From Actinomycetota bacterium (GTDB lineage: Bacteria; Actinomycetota; Thermoleophilia; Gaiellales; Gaiellaceae), in NCBI GenBank assembly GCA_013695295.1, contig JACDAS010000270.1, forward strand, positions 1 to 5,942: a stretch of 5,942 bases of DNA, written 5' to 3'. The translations under genes were made by a program, and so were the position numbers. The notes under the pieces were generated by a model. That model saw only the letters and a list, made by a program, of their open reading frames with translations, searched no databases and had not been told where the DNA came from. Positions within the stretch are counted from its first letter, which is position 1. Each line of letters starts with the position of its first letter. Positions 1-5,942 of this stretch are shown one piece after another.

Positions 1-570
1 CCGGAAGCGCACGAGGCGCTGCACGCGCGAGAGGCGCGGAAGCGCCAGGACGACCGCAGCGGCCGCCACACCGGCGACGGCGACGATCGCGAGCCCGATG
101 CGGAAGAGCGCCGAGGAGGTCGAGACACCCGCCGCGACAGACGCCATCGGCGCCAGCGCAGCGCTGTCCACCAGCCCGAGCAGGATGAGCGAGAGCCCGA
201 CGGTGCCAAGGCCGGCCTTCGAGCCGGGGAAGCGCCGGACGACCGCGATCCGGACCGCTTCGTCGAACCGTCCGGGCAGGGCGATCCCCGTGACCGAGGC
301 GGCGCCACCCGCGGCTGCCAGCGCGATCGTCTCGGGACGCTCGTGCTTCGCGAAGAGGTGATGCCAGCCGTAGGCCTTGAAGGCGTAGGCGAGCAGGAAG
401 AGCGCACCCGCGCCCAGGACGCCGCCGATGCTCGCGCTCGCGAGCGGCCAGCCCGACTCCCGGAAGTGAAGGGCGGCCAGCGTGCCCACGACGATCGCGA
501 TCGCCACGCAGAGCGTGTTGAAGGCGATCTTGGCCGGCCGCGACCGTGTAAACCGCAGCAGTCTGCGCAC
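1..570 (-). CDS. Flippase-like / LPG_synthase_TM family integral membrane protein, N-terminal part (cut by window edge)
   Basis: This frame gives 190 residues running off the left edge. The start chosen is a GTG at 570: it gives a basic N-terminus (VRRLLRFTRSRPAK) directly followed by a first membrane segment, as expected for a cytoplasmic N-terminus. There is no ATG in frame and no Shine-Dalgarno, so the start is uncertain. Hydrophobic segments lie at about residues 15-35, 46-66, 80-98, 119-145 and 154-178. The stretch ALPGRFDEAVRIAVVRRFPG (97-116), followed by GLGTVGLSLILLGLVDSAAL, resembles the conserved core of the lysylphosphatidylglycerol-synthase transmembrane domain (UPF0104, YbhN/AglD-like). 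Members usually have about 300-340 residues, so roughly 40 percent is missing. Family members are proposed to move or modify lipids or lipid-linked sugars. No soluble aminoacyl-transferase domain is visible here, so a lysyl-PG synthase role is not supported. The substrate is unknown. The gene lies downstream of the secreted paralogs on the same strand, 378 bases away. Confidence 0.72.
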   Translation of the reverse strand, partial: MRRLLRFTRSRPAKIAFNTLCVAIAIVVGTLAALHFRESGWPLASASIGGVLGAGALFLLAYAFKAYGWHHLFAKHERPETIALAAAGGAASVTGIALPGRFDEAVRIAVVRRFPGSKAGLGTVGLSLILLGLVDSAALAPMASVAAGVSTSSALFRIGLAIVAVAGVAAAAVVLALPRLSRVQRLVRFR

Positions 571-744
571 GCAGGGTCTATCGGTTTGGGTTGACAGCTC
601 GATGACGAGGGCGGTGACCCGTTCGAAGGACGAGTTCCGGGCGGCCGCTTCCTCGCTTCGACGGTAGCACCGATCGCTCCTGCCCGTGCCCTCTCGTGCG
701 CAGGGCGGTCTCGTACGAGCTCGGCCTGTGGGCGGAGCCTGTAT

Positions 745-851
745 CGCTGAGCCTTCCGGAGACCCATCGTCAGCGGGGTCGGCGCCGAGACGTTCGGCCA
801 CGCCTCTCCTGTGACCCCCGTGATTGCGGCCTTCATCGCCTTGTCGGCGAT
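745..851 (-). other. Cluster of nested hairpins, possible structured RNA element (unassigned)
   Basis: Complementary arms seen by eye are 746-750 with 770-774 (GCTGA/TCAGC), 775-780 with 813-818 (GGGGTC/GACCCC) enclosing 784-788 with 794-798 (GCCGA/TCGGC), and 835-840 with 846-851 (ATCGCC/GGCGAT, 5-base loop). They are packed one after another in a non-coding gap ahead of a minus-strand membrane-protein gene. I compared them with the TPP, glycine, c-di-GMP, c-di-AMP and SAM riboswitch cores that I know and found no match. GC-rich DNA forms short stems easily, so this may be chance. Strand is assigned only because the flanking genes are on minus. Confidence 0.25.
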
Positions 852-906
852 CGAAATCCCGGTGGCTCCCCTGCTCCTGCCATGGGAATCATCAGACGGA
901 AGCGGC

Positions 907-924
907 GCCGGGTTTGACCCCGGC
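907..924 (-). terminator. Candidate hairpin terminator after the 949-1917 gene
   Basis: A perfect 6-bp stem GCCGGG/CCCGGC (907-912 with 919-924) encloses a 6-base loop. It starts 24 bases past the TAA of the upstream minus-strand gene. There is no T-run after it, so it would be at best a hairpin of the U-less type often suggested for high-GC actinobacteria. It could also stabilise a 3' end or be chance. Confidence 0.35.
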
Positions 925-948
925 CCCACCCCACGCCTCGTCTAGGTG

Positions 949-1917
949 TTAGACGCTCGCCGAGCCGTGCCAGGCGCGCGAGCCGTCGAGGCCGACCGAC
1001 TGGAGCCAGAAGACTCCCCGTCTGGCCGCCCGGTCGACGAACGAGTGCGTGCCGCCCGCGACCGACGTCGTGCACGCGCGGATCAGCGTCCGGTTGAGGC
1101 GCACGCGCTTGCCGTTCACCACGCGGTAGACGTTGTAGCCGAGCGTGTGCGACTCGACGGCCGCATGCCAGCGAAGCAGCGTCCCCTTCGTCGTTCGGGT
1201 GGCGGCGAACGAACTCAGCACGACGGCGCTCGCGCCACCGGTGACCGAGATGTCGTCGACGCCAACCCACTCGTCGCTGCCGGTCGCGTTCGTGGTGATG
1301 ATCCGCACCTGCACCTCGGCCTTGTTGCCCGCAGCCGAGGGAAGCGTGACGTTCACCGGAGTCACGAGGGCCGCCAGGCTCGGCCCGGTGGTGGCGTCGG
1401 CAACGTAGCCGGCAGGGACGTTCGTGAAGTTGCCCGAGCTCCCGACCCGATACTGGAGCGCCACCTGCTGAACCGCATCGTCGGCAGAGCCGTCGATGTC
1501 TCGCAGCTTGTACGAGACGGTGACAGCGCTCTGCGTGGTGGTGTTCAGGTACAGGATTACGTTCGGAGCATCCGCGGTCGCCGAGCCCTGCAGAGCCACC
1601 GTCGGATTCGTGAGCTCGAACTCGGCCACACCGCCGCTCGTGTTGGTGTTCGGATTGGTCTGGTTGGCGTTCACGTCAACCGTCCCGGATCCGGGCGCGA
1701 CGACGGTCTGCGGGTCGATGTCGATCCCAAGTGGGAAGTCGCCGAGGAGGCCCGTGAGGCCCGGGACTCCGCTCCAGCTGTCGTCGGTCGTGATCAGGCC
1801 GATGTTCGACCAGTCCTGCGCGAACGGCAAGGCCTGGGGTGTCGTGTCCGCGCTCGCGGCTGTGGCGGATACGAGCGCGGCGATCCCTGCGAAGAGCACC
1901 ATCCGGCAACGGCTCAT
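949..1917 (-). CDS. Secreted protein: beta-sandwich module plus C-terminal fibronectin-III-like domain (paralog A)
   Basis: This gene encodes 322 residues. The ATG at 1917 is chosen because AGGAGG sits six bases ahead of it and because it begins a classic Sec signal peptide (basic MSRCR, hydrophobic 7-20, predicted cut after ASA at residue 23). The frame stays open to 2142, but that would bury the signal peptide and overlap the upstream gene. Residues about 28-227 form an all-beta module with LPFAQDWSNIGLITTDDSWSG near its start, VAEFELTNPTVALQGS (97-112), LRDIDGSADDAVQ (138-150), and a closing DEWVGVDDISV (215-225). Such modules occur in large secreted bacterial proteins, often with nuclease or adhesion domains. 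Residues about 229-322 look like a fibronectin-III fold with LLRWHAAVESHTLGYNVYR and a terminal SRAWHG. No catalytic motif, LPXTG or membrane anchor is visible, so it is probably released or loosely wall-bound; the binding partner is unknown. It lies 88 bases after its paralog and is probably co-transcribed with it. Confidence 0.85.
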   Translation of the reverse strand: MSRCRMVLFAGIAALVSATAASADTTPQALPFAQDWSNIGLITTDDSWSGVPGLTGLLGDFPLGIDIDPQTVVAPGSGTVDVNANQTNPNTNTSGGVAEFELTNPTVALQGSATADAPNVILYLNTTTQSAVTVSYKLRDIDGSADDAVQQVALQYRVGSSGNFTNVPAGYVADATTGPSLAALVTPVNVTLPSAAGNKAEVQVRIITTNATGSDEWVGVDDISVTGGASAVVLSSFAATRTTKGTLLRWHAAVESHTLGYNVYRVVNGKRVRLNRTLIRACTTSVAGGTHSFVDRAARRGVFWLQSVGLDGSRAWHGSASV

Positions 1918-1923
1918 CGAATT

Positions 1924-1929
1924 CCTCCT
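1924..1929 (-). promoter_or_regulatory. Strong Shine-Dalgarno AGGAGG that fixes the start of the 949-1917 gene
   Basis: AGGAGG lies six bases upstream of the ATG at 1917. It decides between this start and the longer open frame to 2142. The paralog just upstream has no such site, so the two genes appear to start translation differently. Confidence 0.85.
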
Positions 1930-2005
1930 CGGTCTCGTGTGTAGGTGTAGGGGAGAGCACGACGGGTCAGCTCCGCCGCTTGCGCCCCGTCCGGACCAGG
2001 CGCTG

Positions 2006-2986
2006 TCACCGGGTCGAAACGGGTCCGTGCCAAGTCCGAAGCCCGCTCGAGCGCACGCTCCGAAGCCAGTAGCGAGCTGGCCGGGAAGGTGCCGTCCGGT
2101 CGAGGAAGCCGTACCGCCGGCCGCCGCGACCGTCACCGGCAAGATTCCGGATCGTCACCGGGTTGACGCGCACGCGCCCTCCACCCCGCTCGCGGTAGAT
2201 GTCGAACTGGAGCGCGTCCGACCCGAGCTCGGCCCGCCAGCGCACGAGCACACCCCTTCCGGTTCTCCGGGCCGAGAGCGCGTGCACGCCGATCGAGGTT
2301 GGTCCGCCCGCGTCGACTCGGATCTCGTCGACCCCGACCCACTCGTCGGCGCCGCGGGCATTTCCCGTGATCACCCGCACCTGCACCTCCCGCTGGCCGT
2401 CCGCGGCAGCCGGCAGCGTCGAGGTCACCTGCGTCTCGCGCGTCGCCGACCCGCCGGTCGTCGCGTCTGCGACGTAGCCTGCGGGGAGGTTCTCGAAGGC
2501 GCCGAGAGCGCCGACGCGGAACTGCATCGCCACCGGCTGCACGGCGTCGTCGGCGGAGCCGTCGAGATCGCGGAGCCGGTAGGAAACCCTGACTCCAGAC
2601 TCGCCGGACGTGTTGAGGTAGAGAACGAGATGCGGCGCGGCCGCGACTCCGGACCCCTGCAACGCGACGGTCGGGTTCGCGAGCTCGAACTCCGCCACCC
2701 CGCCGATCACGAGCGTGTCGGGGTTGCGCTGGTCGACCGTGACGTCGATGGGCGTCGTCGAGCCGTCCACGAGCACCAGGCGCGGGTCGATGCCCTCGCC
2801 GGAGGCGAGGCCGTCGCCGCGGAAGCCCATCACCGCGCGGATCGCGCCCCACTCGTCGTCGGCGAAGAGGAGCCCGGTCGAGGTCCAGTCCTCGGCGAAC
2901 GGAAGCGGCCGCGGGCTCGGGTCGGCCGCGGCCGCGCCGGCGAAGAGGAGGAGGAGCGTTGCTCCGGCGACTGCTGCCCTGACCAT
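2006..2986 (-). CDS. Secreted protein: beta-sandwich module plus C-terminal fibronectin-III-like domain (paralog B)
   Basis: This gene encodes 326 residues. The ATG at 2986 begins a clean Sec signal peptide (MVRAAVAGATLLLLFAGAAA, likely cut near A20 or A21 before DPSP). No Shine-Dalgarno is present; a promoter-like pair ends only eight bases ahead of the ATG, which suggests a nearly leaderless transcript. Architecture matches paralog A: a beta-rich module at about 27-226 (LPFAEDWTSTGLLFADDEWG, VAEFELANPTVALQGS, LRDLDGSADDAVQ, DEWVGVDEIRV) and a fibronectin-III-like domain at about 229-326 (VLVRWRAELGSDALQFDIYR, ending RTWHGPVS). Residues 91-180 align without gaps to paralog A with 64 of 90 identical by hand count. 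Paralog B is richer in Arg and Gly and has no Cys; paralog A is richer in Asn and Thr. No enzymatic motif or anchor is seen. A scaffold, adhesin or glycan-binding role is possible but only inferred from the folds. Confidence 0.83.
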   Translation of the reverse strand: MVRAAVAGATLLLLFAGAAAADPSPRPLPFAEDWTSTGLLFADDEWGAIRAVMGFRGDGLASGEGIDPRLVLVDGSTTPIDVTVDQRNPDTLVIGGVAEFELANPTVALQGSGVAAAPHLVLYLNTSGESGVRVSYRLRDLDGSADDAVQPVAMQFRVGALGAFENLPAGYVADATTGGSATRETQVTSTLPAAADGQREVQVRVITGNARGADEWVGVDEIRVDAGGPTSIGVHALSARRTGRGVLVRWRAELGSDALQFDIYRERGGGRVRVNPVTIRNLAGDGRGGRRYGFLDRTAPSRPARYWLRSVRSSGLRTWHGPVSTR

Positions 2987-2994
2987 CGCCGTTC

Positions 2995-3023
2995 ACGGTA
3001 GGGAGCGCCGATCCTCGCCGCAA
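2995..3023 (-). promoter_or_regulatory. Candidate promoter for the tandem secreted genes
   Basis: On the minus strand TTGCGG (3018-3023) and TACCGT (2995-3000) are separated by 17 bases. TACCGT fits the loose TANNNT -10 of actinobacteria and TTGCGG keeps the TTG of the -35. A start point about seven bases after the -10 falls within a few bases of the ATG at 2986, which would explain the missing Shine-Dalgarno. Confidence 0.42.
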
Positions 3024-3085
3024 TTCGCACTTTTGGACGCGCCGCGGGCGGCTCCGTCCCGGGCGGCGCTGGCCGGAGAGCAGGC

Positions 3086-3116
3086 TGTTCGGCGGACGAA
3101 AACGCGTTGTTCAGCG
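3086..3116 (+). repeat. Two near-identical 9-mers (TGTTCRGCG) 22 bases apart, possible operator
   Basis: TGTTCGGCG (3086-3094) and TGTTCAGCG (3108-3116) are direct copies, with starts 22 bases apart, close to two helical turns. The palindrome AACGCGTT (3101-3108) lies between them and touches the second copy. They sit in the divergent gap between the secreted-protein promoter and the small membrane gene, where an activator or repressor site would be expected. A short direct repeat can arise by chance, so confidence is low. Confidence 0.25.
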
Positions 3117-3142
3117 CCGGGGCGCGCCGATGGGTCTTAGGT

Positions 3143-3169
3143 TTGACCCCGCGGGTGGCAGGTTAGAAC
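3143..3169 (+). promoter_or_regulatory. Candidate promoter for the small membrane protein gene
   Basis: TTGACC (3143-3148) and TAGAAC (3164-3169) resemble -35 and -10 boxes with a 15-base spacer (16 if TTTGAC is taken), slightly short of ideal. The -10 ends six bases before the ATG at 3176, so transcription would begin at or next to the start codon, giving a leaderless mRNA, common in actinobacteria. Confidence 0.42.
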
Positions 3170-3175
3170 ACGTCG

Positions 3176-3286
3176 ATGTTCGTCGCCGCCTCCACCGTCG
3201 CGATCGTCGCGATTGCGGCCGTGATCATCATCGCCCTCATCGCGCTGATCTACATCGCCCCGCGCGGGGGCCGAAGGCGCCGGTAG
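3176..3286 (+). CDS. Small single-pass membrane protein, 36 residues, unrecognised
   Basis: The frame from ATG 3176 to TAG 3284-3286 encodes a 36-residue protein: MFVAAST, then an uninterrupted hydrophobic run rich in Ile, Val and Ala to about residue 28, then a basic tail PRGGRRRR. The charge pattern suggests the C-terminus stays in the cytoplasm. Of the 35 codons after the ATG, 33 end in G or C, and the second positions are T-rich as in real membrane segments, so it looks coding rather than accidental. There is no Shine-Dalgarno, but a promoter-like pair places the transcript start at the ATG. It is the only plus-strand gene and ends six bases from the stop of clpB, tail to tail. I do not recognise a family. 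Small proteins of this shape often modulate membrane enzymes or transporters, but no function can be assigned here. Confidence 0.62.
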   Translation: MFVAASTVAIVAIAAVIIIALIALIYIAPRGGRRRR

Positions 3287-3292
3287 GCGGGT

Positions 3293-5758
<2,466 letters not shown>

Positions 5759-5762
5759 CGCG

Positions 5763-5942
5763 CTAGCCCCTCCGGACGGGCAGCCGACCGTGCGCGTCCG
5801 AGTAGAGGACGAGGTCCCGGCGATAGGTGCGATGCACGGCGCGGATCTCGCTTCGGAGCTCCTGCTCGAGGCGCTCCATCCGGCCGCGAAGCCGCCGCAA
5901 CTCGTCCTCGAGTCGGAGCACGTGCTCGACCCCGGCGAGGTT
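5763..5942 (-). CDS. hspR: HspR, MerR-family heat-shock repressor, C-terminal part (cut by window edge)
   Basis: The last 59 residues are present, entering from the right edge and ending at TAG 5763-5765. The first residues, NLAGVEHVLRLEDELRRLR, match the end of the MerR DNA-binding region and the start of the dimerisation coiled coil of HspR, where NLAGIKRIIEL-type sequences are typical. A charged helix (RMERLEQELRSEIRAVHRTY) follows, then a short tail ending LPVRRG. The helix-turn-helix itself lies outside the window. HspR represses chaperone operons by binding HAIR inverted repeats, with DnaK as co-repressor in studied actinobacteria. The stop is four bases from the clpB start and the gene's end carries the clpB ribosome-binding site, so translation is probably coupled. 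In many actinobacteria dnaK-grpE-dnaJ precede hspR; that is outside this window. Another MerR-type regulator is possible, but the pairing with clpB makes HspR much the best call. Confidence 0.85.
   Translation of the reverse strand, partial: NLAGVEHVLRLEDELRRLRGRMERLEQELRSEIRAVHRTYRRDLVLYSDAHGRLPVRRG
5769..5773 (-). promoter_or_regulatory. Shine-Dalgarno of clpB within the end of hspR
   Basis: GGAGG, followed by two further G residues, lies inside the last codons of hspR. It is ten bases ahead of the clpB ATG, or eight counted from the end of the G run, and supports that start. Confidence 0.75.

Larger units (their letters stand above)
571..948. other. Intergenic stretch without a convincing gene; several short hairpins
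   Basis: I see no credible coding sequence here. The frame of the flippase-like gene stays open upstream of its GTG, but four of the eight codons just before it (TCA, CAA, GAT, AGA) are unlike the rest of the gene and no ATG is available. Short ORFs on both strands lack homology cues. The stretch holds a perfect 10-bp palindrome CTCGTACGAG at 710-719, a cluster of hairpins at 745-851 and a hairpin at 907-924 just past the stop of the secreted-protein gene. A minus-strand TACCGT at 661-666 matches the -10 proposed for the upstream paralog, but no good -35 lies 17 bases ahead of it. The stretch is the 3' UTR of the 949-1917 gene and/or the leader of the flippase-like gene. Confidence 0.6.

Noticed and set aside
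98..594. Plus-strand open frames at the left edge
   Set aside because: The minus strand here encodes a clear multi-pass membrane protein with strong G/C-ending codon bias.
591..596. Plus-strand TTGACA, a perfect -35 box
   Set aside because: No -10-like hexamer lies 16-19 bases downstream and no plus-strand gene follows.
793..809. Minus-strand run GGAGAGGCGTGGCCGAA resembling the 5' end of a tRNA-Ser or tRNA-Leu
   Set aside because: No matching 3' acceptor strand, anticodon arm or T-loop follows within a tRNA length.
946..1944. 332-residue open frame on the plus strand
   Set aside because: It is a shadow of the secreted gene at 949-1917, which has a signal peptide, Shine-Dalgarno and a close paralog.
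1961..1991. GACGGG/CCCGTC arms between the two secreted genes as a terminator
   Set aside because: The 19-base loop and absence of a T-run make it weak; co-transcription of the paralogs is more likely.
1918..2142. Upstream extension of the 949-1917 gene
   Set aside because: It would place 75 residues before a perfect signal peptide, ignore AGGAGG at 1924-1929 and overlap the upstream gene.
1496..3001. 501-residue open frame on the plus strand opposite the secreted genes
   Set aside because: It spans both minus-strand genes and their gap, has an Arg/Pro/His-rich low-meaning sequence, and shows no domain.
3039..3069. GCGCCGC/GCGGCGC inverted arms in the divergent gap
   Set aside because: It is a low-complexity GC run with bulges; such pairing is expected by chance at this base composition.
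911..3151. 12-mer GGTTTGACCCCG present at 911-922 and 3140-3151
   Set aside because: About one shared 12-mer is expected by chance in a window this size, and the two contexts differ (hairpin versus promoter).
3258..3269. Palindrome CCCCGCGCGGGG as a clpB terminator
   Set aside because: It forms only a 4-bp stem with a 4-base loop, has no T-run, and lies in the small membrane gene's coding sequence.

Overview
The window is GC-rich throughout, and nearly all codons in its real genes end in G or C. It looks like a chromosomal piece of a high-GC actinobacterium. An hspR-clpB pair, where hspR is the MerR-type heat-shock repressor typical of Actinomycetota, supports this. The style of the flippase-like membrane protein and of the two secreted proteins makes me lean towards Thermoleophilia (Gaiellales or Solirubrobacterales), but that finer placement is inference.

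Layout from left to right. (1) Positions 1-570, minus strand: the N-terminal 190 codons of a polytopic membrane protein of the LPG_synthase_TM / flippase-like family, cut by the left edge. (2) Positions 571-948: a 378-base stretch with no convincing gene but with several short hairpins. (3) Positions 949-1917 and 2006-2986, minus strand: two tandem paralogous secreted proteins, each with a signal peptide, a beta-sandwich module and a C-terminal fibronectin-III-like domain. (4) Positions 2987-3175: a divergent promoter region. (5) Positions 3176-3286, plus strand: a 36-codon single-pass membrane protein, apparently leaderless, the only plus-strand gene I support. (6) Positions 3293-5758, minus strand: clpB, the heat-shock disaggregase. 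(7) Positions 5763-5942, minus strand: the C-terminal 59 codons of hspR, cut by the right edge and separated from clpB by 4 bases.

The right half is the tail of a heat-shock operon. HspR would repress the operon at an operator upstream of the window, and ClpB would rescue aggregated protein with DnaK/DnaJ/GrpE. The two secreted paralogs probably form one transcription unit read from 2986 down to 949, possibly continuing into the membrane-protein gene. I see no functional link between them and the heat-shock genes.

I found no mobile element, CRISPR array, tRNA, rRNA or clear multi-gene novel system. The items most worth a second look are the small membrane gene at 3176-3286, a perfect 14-bp inverted repeat built with rare codons inside clpB (3579-3612), the shortened loop and atypical codon patch next to it, and the tandem secreted paralogs.
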